63,369 nucleotides of DNA from an uncultured Cyclobacteriaceae bacterium (GCA_937958005.1 CALGOB010000080.1:1-63369), one strand, 5' to 3'; shown: positions 27,098-36,117, numbered from the stretch's first letter. Numbers and translations: made by a program. Notes: generated by a model not told the origin, from the letters alone.

Positions 27098-27212
27098 AAA
27101 GAACAACTATTTGTTGTTCTTTTAAAGATCAATAGCTGGTTGAGCTATATGTTGATCATGATTAACCAAACTTACTTAACATTTATTATGTACTACGAAA
27201 CTCGAGACAAAT
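27098..27212 (+). repeat. Hairpin plus leader-like repeat, copy 1
   Basis: A hairpin AAAGAACAAC / GTTGTTCTTT (27098-27107, 27113-27122) is followed by GATCAATAGCTGGTTGAGC and TACTACGAAACTC. The same order (hairpin, GATTCATAGCTGGTCAAC, TACTACAAAACTC) is found at 27940-28055 directly before the promoter of the 28169 gene. Here no gene follows. Confidence 0.5.
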
Positions 27213-27387
27213 ATGCGCTAAAATGACTTGTGATATGATTTATTTCGATTAAGAATTAAAAAATGAAGATGAATAGACTGATTTTGTAGTTAAGCTTTTT
27301 CCCCTTTCTAGGGACTATTAGATACTTTAAACAAGTAATATTAAGACAGATAACATAAAGTGGTTTATACAATAGGCATTATCACAG

Positions 27388-27612
27388 TTAGTTAATTATG
27401 GTTCTTGAAGCTACCCTGAGATTATGTATTCCAACAGCTATTTTAAAGACCAGCTCTTTAATCAAGTAGGTTTTGAGCCGTATTTTTTTTCTGATGGTTT
27501 TGAGTCTTTTAACCCCACTAAAGGCATGCCCAACTCTTACCCAGGCAGGACAAATAGTTCGATTGATTTGTTTTTCTAGTTCTGTGAGCCGTCCATTTCT
27601 AGTTTCTTGATT
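27388..27612 (-). pseudogene. C-terminal scrap of an IS5-like DDE transposase
   Basis: The minus strand reads about 74 codons to TAA at 27388-27390, including HAFSGVKRLKTIRKKIR and a tail ending AVGIHNLRVASRT. This fits the conserved C-terminal block (E/G-HAFSGVKR ... GLHNLR) of IS5-group / DDE_Tnp_4 transposases. The catalytic part and the inverted repeats are missing, so it cannot move. It marks a past IS insertion in the repeat island. Confidence 0.7.
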
Positions 27613-27650
27613 ATCAAGGGATCAAAAATTGAAAGTAAATTGTCATATTT

Positions 27651-27753
27651 AACCCCAATAATGCATTAGACTTTTAAGAGAAAATCATAAATGGCTGTTA
27701 GATAGCTGCTTAAATTCTGATTTGCATCAAATTTCTATTGCATCATTCGGGTT
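27651..27753 (+). repeat. Family A element, complete
   Basis: AACCCCAATAATGCATTAG at the left and TGCATCATTCGGGTT (27739-27753) at the right enclose 103 bp matching the inverse of 1-138 with an internal deletion. Flanks ATTT / TAAT suggest a preference for TTAA-like sites. Confidence 0.7.
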
Positions 27754-27939
27754 TAATTTGATTTGGACTTAGTAGTGACCTAAGTTGGCTTAGCTCTGTT
27801 TTTGGTTCACAGCTTACAAAACAAGCTATAGTCAACCTATTTTCATTACATAATTAATAAACCGTGATAACCTCTAATAGTAAAATTAGAATTTCAACTA
27901 GGAGGTTAATCGCATAATTGAAAGAAGGATAAAAAAAAA

Positions 27940-28055
27940 GGGAGCACCAAATAGTGCTAACCCCCTTCAATTGATTCATAGCTGGTCAACTATGTCATCA
28001 AATTCAAACCAAAACGCTTATTACTACAAAACTCATAGCAAACATAAAGCACTAG
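27940..28055 (+). repeat. Hairpin plus leader-like repeat, copy 2
   Basis: Hairpin GGGAGCAC...GTGCT-aa-CCC at about 27940-27968, preceded by nine A so that it would terminate minus-strand transcripts, followed by GATTCATAGCTGGTC and TACTACAAAACTCATAGC. A diverged copy of 27098-27212. It lies just upstream of the 28113 promoter. Confidence 0.5.
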
Positions 28056-28112
28056 AAAAATCTTTAAAAATATAAGTGAATGACAGGGAATATCTTTCGA
28101 TGAAATGGAATT

Positions 28113-28147
28113 TTTGCTATTTCAAGATTCATTCCTTTCTATCTTTG
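28113..28147 (+). promoter_or_regulatory. Promoter of the WG-like protein gene
   Basis: TTTG at 28113-28116 and TATCTTTG at 28140-28147 with a 23-nt spacer fit the Bacteroidota consensus. A start near 28154 supports translation from ATG 28169, because the upstream in-frame start at 28076 would lie before the transcript. Confidence 0.6.
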
Positions 28148-28168
28148 TATGACTTATCAGAACGAATT

Positions 28169-30787
28169 ATGTGTTTCAAAAAAATAGTAACAATTTTAAT
28201 ATTGGTTGGTTTATCCATTCACTGCTTTGCAGACCCGAATAAACAAGCATTGAAATATATATATGAAGGCTCTTACTCAAAAGCCGAGCAACAAATCCTC
28301 AAATCGCTATCCAAAGATTCTTTAAACCCTGGAGGCCATTACCTGTATGGTTTGCTATTTAACCAACCTAATTACGAGCGTTTTGATATTGATTCTTCTT
28401 ATTTTCATGTAATTATTGCAGACAATCAATGGGATTTTCTTGATGAAAAGGGAAGGGGAAAGCTGGCTAAAATTAATATCACCATTGATTCTATTCTTAA
28501 CCTTAGAGGTAGAGTGGAGATCTTGGCTTATGAAAGAGCGAGAAATGAGATGACCCTTCCGTCTTTTGATTATTTCTTTGAAGAATTTGTCAATGACTCA
28601 CTTAGTAGTTTGTTAATGTTGACTAGAGACAGTTTAGCATTTACTGAAGCGGAAGCTATCCATACTTGGCAAGGTTATTTGACCTACACAAAAGATTATT
28701 CCGATGCCTTACAACAACAGGAAGCGATGTCTCGCTATCATCAATTGATTTACAAGGATAAGGCATTGAATAAAGGACTGGTATCACAAGAAAAATTTTT
28801 AAGAGAAGTAAAAGATACGCCTTATAGAAATAACATAGAGCGTGAAATCCTTTCTTATTATACGCTAATGAATGACCCTCTTTCCTATATTCATTTTATT
28901 AAAAAGTATTCTAATTCAATTCATGTTTCATTGGCGAAAAACACCTTGTACTATGTAAGCCATTTAGCTGAAGAATTCGAATTCCCCCAGGAATTTCTGT
29001 CAGATTCCCTAAAAAATGAAATAAGCCAAGCTAATAAAGCATTAATTCCTATTGTAGTGGATGGTAAGTTTAGTTTTGTGTCCGCGGATGGTGAGCATAG
29101 ACTAGCAGGGACTTATGATGAGATATCTAATACACTGAAATGTAAATTAAATAGACAAACCTTGTTGCCTGTATTTAGAGAAGGAAATGAACTTTTGGTG
29201 TCTAAATCAGGAGTTGAGGTTTTAAGGGATTTTAAATCATTTAGTGCATTGTCAAAGGGGGTTTATGAGGTCGAAAAAAAAAGCGGTAAAGGTGTTGTAT
29301 TAGCTAGTGGAGACAAATTATTAGATTTTAAATTTAAATCAGTAAAGCAAATCGGGAATAAATTTTTTCTGGCGGAAAAGGATAATCAATTCCATCTTTA
29401 TTCATTTCTCGGGAAGAAATTGATATCAATTGGTACAAATGAAGTTGACTATCTAGAATCAGGAGATGTTTTAATTTTTATGAAACAAGATAAAGTTGCT
29501 CTTTTAAAAGCTGAAGAACTTGCGAGAGAAGGGTTTGATTCGTCTTCACTATCATTTGATTATGATGAAGTAGAGCAAGTCAATAATGAGTTTTTATTAT
29601 GCTTTTCTGATGATCAAGAAACCTTGTTGGCCAGTGATTTATCAATAGTGATCCCATTAGCAAAACAAGAAATATTCGTAGGGAAAAATACTATATATAC
29701 CAAATCAAAATGGGGAACTCAGTTATATAACAAGGAGAAAAAAAGATTAGGTGATGAAATATATCAAGAAGTTATTATTGATCATGGGCGAATTGCCATT
29801 AAGAAAAACGATCAGTGGAATTTACTAGTCTCACCTGAAGCTATTACAGGAATTGACTCTTTATTCTTTTTAAATGAACATGCCGTGATTATTGTGAAAT
29901 CTGCAATTAGAAACCTTATTACAAGTAATGGAGAGCCATACAAGTTAGGGAGAAGACAACAAGTAACTGTAGTTCTAGATGCACTGAGCAATCAAAAAAC
30001 TTCTTTTTTATCAATTAGTAAGGAGAATGATAAATTAGAGCTTTTGGATAGAGCGGGGAAGGTGATGTTTGAAACCAAAGCTCACGAAATTATTCATGTC
30101 ACAGATTCCTTGTTTTTGCTTAAGTCTCCCGAAGGGATGCGGCTTGTAGATGATAATGGGGATCATATAGTGAAAGGAACTTATGACCTTATAGACCCTG
30201 AATACCAATTAAATACACTCATTTTTCATTTATTGAAGGATAGTAAACTAGGTACTTATAATAGCGAATCAAAAGTAATAGTAGCTGCTAAATACAGCCA
30301 AAAATTACGTTTAGTGAATGATACGCTATTAATTGGGAAACAGGGTGATAAAAAGGGTTTGATAAATACAAACCGTAGAAAGAATGATGATTTTGAATAT
30401 GAGCATATTGTAGTACTAAATGATAGTCTTTTGTTATTTAAGACGATTGACACATGGAGATTGGTCAATATAATGACAGATGAAGTAATATTAGATGAAA
30501 TACTACAAATTGAAGAAGCGGAGCATTTTGAAGGGTTTAAACAAATAAAATTTAGGCAGGCGAAAGGTTATGGTATTCTAGATAGTAGAAAAGGGGTTCT
30601 TTTATCAGGTATATACAATGAGATTTTTGACTTGAATAAAGAGGGTGACGTTCCTTATTACTATGTCGAGAGATATCTGAAAGACTCTGGGTTTTACATA
30701 ATTCTATATGTGGACCACAATGGAGAGAAGAGAATAAGTCAAGCCTATCAGAGTGATGCCCATAGAAAAATACTTTGCGAAAAATAA
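28169..30787 (+). CDS. Large secreted WG-repeat-like protein
   Basis: From ATG 28169 the product has 872 residues and begins with a signal peptide (MCFKKIVTILILVGLSIHCF, cleavage near ADP). Residues about 25-300 are helical with a TPR-like start (KYIYEGSYSKAEQQILKSL). Residues about 310-870 are beta-rich with recurrent units resembling degenerate WG/KWG repeats, for example AGTYDEISN, KGTYDLIDP and SGIYNEIFDL. No enzyme motif is seen. It would be periplasmic or surface-exposed, perhaps a scaffold or sensor. It stands alone with repeats on its 5' side. The fold assignment is an inference from repeat spacing. Confidence 0.65.
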   Translation: MCFKKIVTILILVGLSIHCFADPNKQALKYIYEGSYSKAEQQILKSLSKDSLNPGGHYLYGLLFNQPNYERFDIDSSYFHVIIADNQWDFLDEKGRGKLAKINITIDSILNLRGRVEILAYERARNEMTLPSFDYFFEEFVNDSLSSLLMLTRDSLAFTEAEAIHTWQGYLTYTKDYSDALQQQEAMSRYHQLIYKDKALNKGLVSQEKFLREVKDTPYRNNIEREILSYYTLMNDPLSYIHFIKKYSNSIHVSLAKNTLYYVSHLAEEFEFPQEFLSDSLKNEISQANKALIPIVVDGKFSFVSADGEHRLAGTYDEISNTLKCKLNRQTLLPVFREGNELLVSKSGVEVLRDFKSFSALSKGVYEVEKKSGKGVVLASGDKLLDFKFKSVKQIGNKFFLAEKDNQFHLYSFLGKKLISIGTNEVDYLESGDVLIFMKQDKVALLKAEELAREGFDSSSLSFDYDEVEQVNNEFLLCFSDDQETLLASDLSIVIPLAKQEIFVGKNTIYTKSKWGTQLYNKEKKRLGDEIYQEVIIDHGRIAIKKNDQWNLLVSPEAITGIDSLFFLNEHAVIIVKSAIRNLITSNGEPYKLGRRQQVTVVLDALSNQKTSFLSISKENDKLELLDRAGKVMFETKAHEIIHVTDSLFLLKSPEGMRLVDDNGDHIVKGTYDLIDPEYQLNTLIFHLLKDSKLGTYNSESKVIVAAKYSQKLRLVNDTLLIGKQGDKKGLINTNRRKNDDFEYEHIVVLNDSLLLFKTIDTWRLVNIMTDEVILDEILQIEEAEHFEGFKQIKFRQAKGYGILDSRKGVLLSGIYNEIFDLNKEGDVPYYYVERYLKDSGFYIILYVDHNGEKRISQAYQSDAHRKILCEK

Positions 30788-31204
30788 AGTATTATTTCTT
30801 TTCCCTTAGTAAAGATTATCACGGTTGATTTTGTATGCCTAACATACCTGATCAACCTCTCTAGTTTAAGTGATCAGTGGAGACACAGACCAAGGCGATA
30901 TTTGTAAATAAAAAGCTTTAATAAATAAACAAGCAAAGCATCGCTACGGGGAGTGTTTTAACGCACTGTAATGAAAACATTAACAGGAAGATAAACGGTG
31001 TTTTATATCTAAATTGATATTAGTATTTGTTTATCTATCGAGGAATCGTCATAGAGCGACTTGTAAGGACACAGGTCAGGGCTTCAGTAGAAAAAATAGT
31101 TATAACTAATTAAGGGTGATAACCTCTAATGTAGGTTTGGCAGCAGATTGGATAAGAGAATTAAATTTATTACGTTTATCTTCAAATACTTTTGCTTTAG
31201 AGAA
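30788..31204. other. Intergenic stretch
   Basis: No gene seen. An imperfect hairpin GGTTGAT...GTATG-CCTAA-CATAC...ATCAACC spans about 30821-30858 but lacks a T-tract. Bases 30992-31024 resemble 223-250. A possible -7 box TACTTTTG lies at 31187-31194, seven bases before the expected transcript start of the next gene. Confidence 0.45.
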
Positions 31205-31456
31205 ATGGCTACTAGAGAAATTTTTAGAAAATTGAATATTCAACAACGCATAAAAGCATTATATCTTGATGGGAGTTTTGTTGCTGATATCAGGTATTAC
31301 CAATATAAGATAAACTTGTATCTTTTTGAAAATTTCTATGTTGAGGTATTTTATTTGCCTACTGAAGACCGAGTAGAAAAAGTGGAGATTTTAGATGAGA
31401 AAAGTAGCAGGATTAATTTTTATATCGATCAAATCAAATTGCCAGACCTGATCTGA
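31205..31456 (+). CDS. Small protein of unknown function, 83 residues
   Basis: From ATG 31205 the product begins MATREIFRKLNIQQRIKALY and has a mixed alpha/beta pattern with aromatic-rich strands (YYQYKINLYLFENFYVEVFY) and no signal. A TACTTTTG box at 31187-31194 implies a leader of only about four bases, so the earlier in-frame start at 31148 is unlikely. Its stop is 4 nt from the convergent coaE stop. Not recognised; likely a conserved Cytophagales protein. Confidence 0.6.
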   Translation: MATREIFRKLNIQQRIKALYLDGSFVADIRYYQYKINLYLFENFYVEVFYLPTEDRVEKVEILDEKSSRINFYIDQIKLPDLI

Positions 31457-31459
31457 AGA

Positions 31460-32068
31460 TTACTTTTTTATAGCCAGGATTTTAGAATGTAAAGCTAAGA
31501 CTTGTTCTATTAATGAATCGTTTTCACCATTTTCTATTAAATAGTCAGCTAATTCTCGTTTTTTTGTTTCGGGAAATTGATTCGCAATTATTTTTTTTAT
31601 GTCATCTTTCGTTCTGTGTGAATCTCTTTTTAAAACCCTAGCTATTCGAGTTTCCTCAGGGGCATAAACTGTAATTACTTTGTTGAGATGATCTTGTCCA
31701 TTTATTTCAAATATGAGAGCTGCTTCCTTTAAAAGATAATCTTGGTCAGCGTTTTCTTTCACCCAATTTTCAAAGTCTAAAGCAACCTTTGGATGTATTA
31801 AGTTATTGAGCTTCTTCAATTCTTCAGGGTTATTAAATACTCGAGAAGCCAAGAAAGTCCTATTTAAGATCCCTTCTTTATAAGATTCGTTACCGAACGA
31901 ATCGATAATTTCTTTTTTAAGCTCAGTATCAGTAACGGTAATCGTTTTTGCTCTAGTATCTGAATCATATACTTTGATTCCTAAGACCTCAAAAATTTTG
32001 CAAACAGTGCTTTTGCCCGAGCCGATACCTCCTGTGATGCCAATTAGTAATGGTTTAGCGTTCCGCAT
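31460..32068 (-). CDS. coaE: Dephospho-CoA kinase
   Basis: The 202-residue protein has the P-loop GITGGIGSGKSTVCK (residues 10-24), the CoaE motif YDSDTRAK near 35 and LIHPKV near 93. It performs the last step of coenzyme A synthesis, adding the 3' phosphate. Its start overlaps the end of the ybbR gene by 14 nt, so it belongs to the yajC-ybbR-coaE operon, a frequent Bacteroidota order. With panC and panD in the same window, two separate parts of the CoA pathway are encoded here. Confidence 0.95.
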   Translation of the reverse strand: MRNAKPLLIGITGGIGSGKSTVCKIFEVLGIKVYDSDTRAKTITVTDTELKKEIIDSFGNESYKEGILNRTFLASRVFNNPEELKKLNNLIHPKVALDFENWVKENADQDYLLKEAALIFEINGQDHLNKVITVYAPEETRIARVLKRDSHRTKDDIKKIIANQFPETKKRELADYLIENGENDSLIEQVLALHSKILAIKK

Positions 32069-32996
32069 AGCTGACTTTTACTTTTGTTTTTTCTAGCATT
32101 ACTTCCAGTGCATCTTCAGGTGCATAAAGCAATAATAGGGAGAGAGTGGAGTCTTTTTCCTCTATTAACGACTTATCAGCCAATATGCTAAAATCATTAG
32201 CCGAGACTTGATCAACTTTACTTTGTGCAATCCAATAACTTACATTAACAGTAGAGTCTAGTAGGTAAATATTTTGAAGAGAATCAAAATTCTGCTTTTC
32301 TAAAGGAATAGCTAAAGTGATATTTTTAAATTCTTCAACTGAAAAGTCTACAGATATTATGGAAGGCACAGAAGTCATAATGTCTTCATTATTCAGTGGA
32401 ATTTCTATTTCATCATCAAAATCTCTGCTGATTTCACTACTTGTGAGTGGTAAGGTAATCGGAGATTTCAATTGTTTAATGTAGCTGACCGGCCCTGTTA
32501 TTTCTATCGTGTCCTGGGATAAATTAATTTTTGAAGTTACTCGATAATTGTCACGGAGTTTAATGGATGAGCTGTCAATTTGTACAATTACTTTTCTACT
32601 TACCCTTGGTTCTATGTTAATAAATACAGAATCAGTTAATATATACTTTACATTGATGTCTTTGAGTTGTTCTGATACAATTCTTCTCAAGTTGTTTTTG
32701 GGATATAATTTAACCTCAGTAGGGTTGTCTAACTTGATGACAATAGGTTCGGCACCTATCCATGTAGTTCTTCTAAGTAAATCCCAGCCACCACCAGCCA
32801 CCTCTAGTTGCAAATATTCGGGAAGAGGATCCACTATGACTAAACTATCTTTTTGAAATTGAAACTCAAGAGGATATTCTACATGAGCATCATAATTTTT
32901 ACTAAGGGCATTAAAAAACCAAAAGATAGTAGCCACTATCAATGATAGGGTAACTACCTTCCAATTATCAGTTAATTTGGGAATTTCCTTGCCCAT
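32055..32996 (-). CDS. YbbR-like (CdaR-type) membrane protein
   Basis: The 313-residue protein has a short cytoplasmic start, one membrane segment (LSLIVATIFWFFNALSK, residues 17-33) and repeated beta-rich YbbR units outside, with RRTTWIG and VKYILTDSVFINIEPR in typical places. In Firmicutes CdaR regulates the CdaA diadenylate cyclase; in Bacteroidota the role is not settled. It lies between yajC (6 nt away) and coaE (overlap) in one operon. Confidence 0.8.
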   Translation of the reverse strand: MGKEIPKLTDNWKVVTLSLIVATIFWFFNALSKNYDAHVEYPLEFQFQKDSLVIVDPLPEYLQLEVAGGGWDLLRRTTWIGAEPIVIKLDNPTEVKLYPKNNLRRIVSEQLKDINVKYILTDSVFINIEPRVSRKVIVQIDSSSIKLRDNYRVTSKINLSQDTIEITGPVSYIKQLKSPITLPLTSSEISRDFDDEIEIPLNNEDIMTSVPSIISVDFSVEEFKNITLAIPLEKQNFDSLQNIYLLDSTVNVSYWIAQSKVDQVSANDFSILADKSLIEEKDSTLSLLLLYAPEDALEVMLEKTKVKVSYAER

Positions 32997-33002
32997 GATT
33001 AG

Positions 33003-33320
33003 TTACTTTTTTTCTTCTCCCATTAATCTTTTGGTCGCATCTAAAGAAATCGAAGATTTTTCAATGGTCATTTTGAAACCTTTGTCTATTTCCATTGAAA
33101 TAGTACTTTCTTCTACAGCGTGTACTTTACCATGTATACCTCCCATAGTAACAATTCTGTCACCTTTTTTGATTTCGTGGATGAAACTCTTTTGATCTTT
33201 TTGTTTCTTTTGTTGAGGTCTGATAAAAAAGAAATAGAAAATCACGATCATGCCACCAATCATGATGAAATTTTGGTATCCAAAACCTTGAGACTGCAAT
33301 AATAATATACTACTATACAT
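33003..33320 (-). CDS. yajC: Sec translocon accessory protein YajC
   Basis: From ATG 33320 the protein has 105 residues: a membrane segment with IGGMIVIFYFFFIRPQQKKQ (about 21-40), the hallmark RPQQKK, then the conserved GDRIVTMGGIHGKV. The upstream in-frame start at 33368 would add 16 residues not seen in the family. YajC associates with SecDF-YidC. It is the first gene of the yajC-ybbR-coaE operon. Confidence 0.93.
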   Translation of the reverse strand: MYSSILLLQSQGFGYQNFIMIGGMIVIFYFFFIRPQQKKQKDQKSFIHEIKKGDRIVTMGGIHGKVHAVEESTISMEIDKGFKMTIEKSSISLDATKRLMGEEKK

Positions 33321-33476
33321 TATGTGTTTTTTTAGTGCGAAAGTAATAGGTATTAGATCAGGTAGCAAGCGATCAAGAGATATTTCTATTTATAAGACAT
33401 TAAAACCCATGCTTCTGATCAATCAGGGGATATTAAAAGTTAATACCTAATATTTGTCCCTTCTTCTGTTAAATGA

Positions 33477-33519
33477 AAAAAGCCTTCACAAATCATTTAT
33501 ACGATTTGCAAAGACTTTC
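33477..33519 (-). terminator. Terminator of the DUF1573 gene
   Basis: On the minus strand AAAGTCTTTGCAAATC pairs with GATTTGTGAAGGCTTT and is followed by T6. It separates the DUF1573 lipoprotein gene from yajC. Confidence 0.7.
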
Positions 33520-33530
33520 TATGCTTTTAT

Positions 33531-33625
33531 CTCCAAGGGATATTAAATCCTTAATCGGCCATCACCAGCTCTTCCGCGAACACTCAAGCTTATTTGCGAA
33601 GTCACTGAGGCGGGTTTGTTCAATT
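33531..33625 (+). repeat. Decayed nested-hairpin repeat
   Basis: CCAAGGGATATTAAATCC and the end GGCGGGTTTGTTCAATT match the nested-hairpin family. The first palindrome has a third version of the inserted hairpin (TTCCGCGAACAC ... GCGAAGTCACT). The middle section with the second palindrome is deleted. Confidence 0.55.
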
Positions 33626-33646
33626 TTGCTGAATAATTAAATTTTC

Positions 33647-34186
33647 TTAGCTAGGACCATTTGTTTTAGGCTGTGCAGCTACCAAAGACTTAATGTTCAA
33701 CTTAGTGATTTTAGGGTAAGTATTAGAAGTGATAGTCACTGTCTTTTGCTGTACACCTGGTTTGTTTTTACTATTGAATTGTACCAAGATTTCACCTGTT
33801 CCACCAACTGGAATAGGTTCTTTTGGCCATTTTGGAATAGTACATCCGCAAGATCCAGCGGCATTTGAAATAATTAAAGGTGCTTGACCAGTGTTTGAAA
33901 ACTTAAATACGTGTTCTACAACATCTCCTTCATTGATGTTACCAAAATCATAAGCAGTTTCTTCAAACTTAAATTCAGGCAATGGCCCATCAGGCTTTAC
34001 TTCAGGAGCTGGTGCTGTAGGAGTTTTATTTGCAATAGGAGCTGGAGCTACATTGCCTTTGCCTTTTAATTCTGCAACTTCCCCTTCTACTTTCGCGAGC
34101 CTTGATTCAAGCTCAGCGTTTGAGCAACTGAAAGTGAATATACCAAATACTCCCAGTGCTAATAAATTTAATTTCAATCTACTCAT
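33647..34186 (-). CDS. DUF1573 lipoprotein
   Basis: The 179-residue protein has a lipoprotein signal ending FTFSC (Cys21), a short coiled coil (ELESRLAKVEGEVAELKG), a Pro/Ala-rich linker and a DUF1573 domain (about 70-175) with the conserved AAGSCGCTIPKWP and PGVQQKTVTI. DUF1573 is an immunoglobulin-like (ASPM/MSP-related) domain common in Bacteroidota envelopes; its job is unknown. The gene is a single transcription unit with its own terminator at 33477-33519. Confidence 0.85.
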   Translation of the reverse strand: MSRLKLNLLALGVFGIFTFSCSNAELESRLAKVEGEVAELKGKGNVAPAPIANKTPTAPAPEVKPDGPLPEFKFEETAYDFGNINEGDVVEHVFKFSNTGQAPLIISNAAGSCGCTIPKWPKEPIPVGGTGEILVQFNSKNKPGVQQKTVTITSNTYPKITKLNIKSLVAAQPKTNGPS

Positions 34187-34447
34187 TATAATAAAATTTT
34201 AATAATGTCATAATTTCTATGCAAAACTAATTAAAGTCAACAGAATTATTGAGTAGTTTAAAGGAGATTAACAAGACATTAACAGTAAATTATATTTATT
34301 TATAACATTAGATAGTAACCATAAAAGAGGGACTTGTTTTTGGGAATCAGGGTAAATTAAACTCTAAGGGAGTGTAGAAAGGTTATAAAGACTTTTCTGA
34401 TAGCTAACTTCTAACTATCTTCGTTTTTTCAAAAGAACAATAGCACT

Positions 34448-34783
34448 TTGCCTAAGATACTTAAGATAGACCAGTTTATAGATGCAATTTCTAAGTACAT
34501 AAAAGTACGTTTAGATATTGTTAAAAACGAAATGGCTGATCAGTTATCAGCCGTTATTGCAGGTGTATTTGCTTTAATTTTGGTTCTGTTTTTTTTAGGG
34601 ATATTCTGCTTTTTTCTCAGCTTTGGTTTTGCTATTTATCTGAATGAAGTAATTAATAGCAATTTTTTGGGTTATATCGTTGTTAGCTTTGTCTATTTTA
34701 TACTCTTTATTATTGTAATTAGATTAGCCAAATCTGGTAAATTGAAAGAGGTTATCAAAGAATCATTTTTAGAAGATGAATAG
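34448..34783 (+). CDS. Phage-holin-family (DUF1469-like) membrane protein
   Basis: The 111-residue protein starts at TTG 34448 (no better start before residues clearly in the fold). It has an amphipathic N-terminal helix and two long membrane segments (about 38-62 and 68-92) like the Holin-X / DUF1469 family, which in Bacteroidota are chromosomal stress or envelope proteins rather than phage lysis proteins. It overlaps the next gene by 8 nt. Confidence 0.7.
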   Translation: MPKILKIDQFIDAISKYIKVRLDIVKNEMADQLSAVIAGVFALILVLFFLGIFCFFLSFGFAIYLNEVINSNFLGYIVVSFVYFILFIIVIRLAKSGKLKEVIKESFLEDE

Positions 34784-35075
34784 ACATAAAAAAGAGTTGC
34801 TGAAACAGGAGAAGCAGTTGAGATCAGAGCTTAATTCTGTAACGGATGATTTTGAAAAAAGGCTTTTTAAGATAATAGGTATTGCAGCAGTTAGTGGATT
34901 GGTAACTTATGGTACTTATAAACTTTTAGGTCCTTCAAAAAAAAACGATAAGAGACCCAAATCAAATAAAACAGTTAATCAATCAGTATTAGGAGGGCTT
35001 GCTAGTAAGAAATTAATATTTAGGCTATTAACAGCACTGGTGCCAATTATTCTATCTAAAATAGAAAAAGATTAA
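34776..35075 (+). CDS. Small basic membrane-associated protein
   Basis: The 99-residue protein MNRHKKELLKQEKQLRSEL begins with a charged coiled helix, followed by a short hydrophobic segment (KIIGIAAVSGLVTYGTYKLL, residues 31-50), a Lys-rich stretch and a second apolar helix at the C-terminus. It is translationally coupled to the holin-like gene and probably acts with it in the inner membrane. Not assigned to a named family. Confidence 0.65.
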   Translation: MNRHKKELLKQEKQLRSELNSVTDDFEKRLFKIIGIAAVSGLVTYGTYKLLGPSKKNDKRPKSNKTVNQSVLGGLASKKLIFRLLTALVPIILSKIEKD

Positions 35076-35188
35076 TTTGTGAAGTTTTTCCTGAGGCATA
35101 TATCTGAATTCACGAAATTATTTAGGGCAACCCCCATTCATCCTAATTTTAAAAGAAAATTTCCCTGTATGATTTTGAGCTTTTATTT

Positions 35189-36106
35189 CTAAATATTAAT
35201 TAAAGACTCTCTTCTTCTCATTTTTCCGGCAGGAATACCAAACATCATTTTAAAACGTCTGCAGAAATAAGCAGTGTCTTTATAGCCTACTACTTTTCCA
35301 ATTTCTCTGATACTCTTCTTGGAAGTTCTCAGCAAGTTAACAGCCATTTCCATTCTTTGGTACTCAATATAATCCTGAGGATTAATACCTGTTAACATCT
35401 TAAAGTACTGCCCTACATAATCTTCCGATACATTGGCTACATTAGCTAAGACTTTATTTGATAGGTCTTCCCCTAAGTTTTCTTTGATGAAACCAAATAT
35501 ATCAATCAGTCGGGGGTCTTTAAAATAGGTGCTATTTGTTGCGAATTCCTCAACAAACAACCTTTTAGTAATAATATATCTAATGAGTTCTACAACCAGT
35601 CTTTCGGTCTGTATCTTGATTAACCTTGCTTTTCCTGGCAGACTGGCAAAATTTTCTCTTACCACCTCTTTAATGAGTAGTCCTAAAATATTATCTTCTT
35701 TAATTATGAAAGGAGGAAGATCAAGAGAAGCGAAAAAATTAACTGAATCAAAAACCTTGGCATCAAAAGAAACATAGCAGAAACTTTCCTCTGGGCCATT
35801 AGATATAACTTCTTGTGTTTCGAAATAACGTTCTTTTACATTTAAAAAATCATCTTTAGTCAATGCATCAGAAACCCCACTGCCATAAGTAATTGAAAGC
35901 ATCTTTCCTCCAGGCATAAAAAGTATTTCCCCTTCATTCACTACGTTTTTATCAGGCCCATAACTTACTTGTCCTTTGTTAACAAGTAAGATAGTATTCT
36001 CAACATCGTAATTGTTTTTAACCGCTACAGAGTTTAAAATAGTAATATTTTTAGCTTTTACGTACCTGACAGATAACGATTCTATGATCTTATTGTAATC
36101 CTCCAT
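35189..36106 (-). CDS. AraC-family transcriptional regulator
   Basis: The 305-residue protein has an N-terminal cupin-like sensor part with VSYGPDKNVVNEGEILFMPG and a C-terminal double helix-turn-helix (about 205-300) with NVSEDYVGQYFKMLTGINP and IGKVVGYKDTAYFCRRFKMM, the AraC signature. The ligand is unknown. A large dyad lies in its 5' region (36118-36220). It is downstream of, and on the same strand as, the acyl-CoA dehydrogenase, so it may regulate that gene or itself. Confidence 0.88.
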   Translation of the reverse strand: MEDYNKIIESLSVRYVKAKNITILNSVAVKNNYDVENTILLVNKGQVSYGPDKNVVNEGEILFMPGGKMLSITYGSGVSDALTKDDFLNVKERYFETQEVISNGPEESFCYVSFDAKVFDSVNFFASLDLPPFIIKEDNILGLLIKEVVRENFASLPGKARLIKIQTERLVVELIRYIITKRLFVEEFATNSTYFKDPRLIDIFGFIKENLGEDLSNKVLANVANVSEDYVGQYFKMLTGINPQDYIEYQRMEMAVNLLRTSKKSIREIGKVVGYKDTAYFCRRFKMMFGIPAGKMRRRESLINI

Positions 36107-36117
36107 TTGTGGGAATT

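Larger units (their letters stand above)
26276..28112. other. Repeat island
   Basis: About 1.8 kb without an intact gene. It contains a terminator, copy 2 of the three-copy gene scrap, a family B element, two related hairpin-containing segments, an IS5-like transposase scrap and a complete family A element, each listed separately. Confidence 0.6.

Noticed and set aside
28076-28168. N-terminal extension of the WG-like protein
   Set aside because: It precedes the promoter at 28113-28147 and would hide the signal peptide; ATG 28169 is preferred.
34448-35075. Phage lysis module
   Set aside because: The holin-like family here is common in Bacteroidota chromosomes, and no endolysin or other phage gene is nearby.
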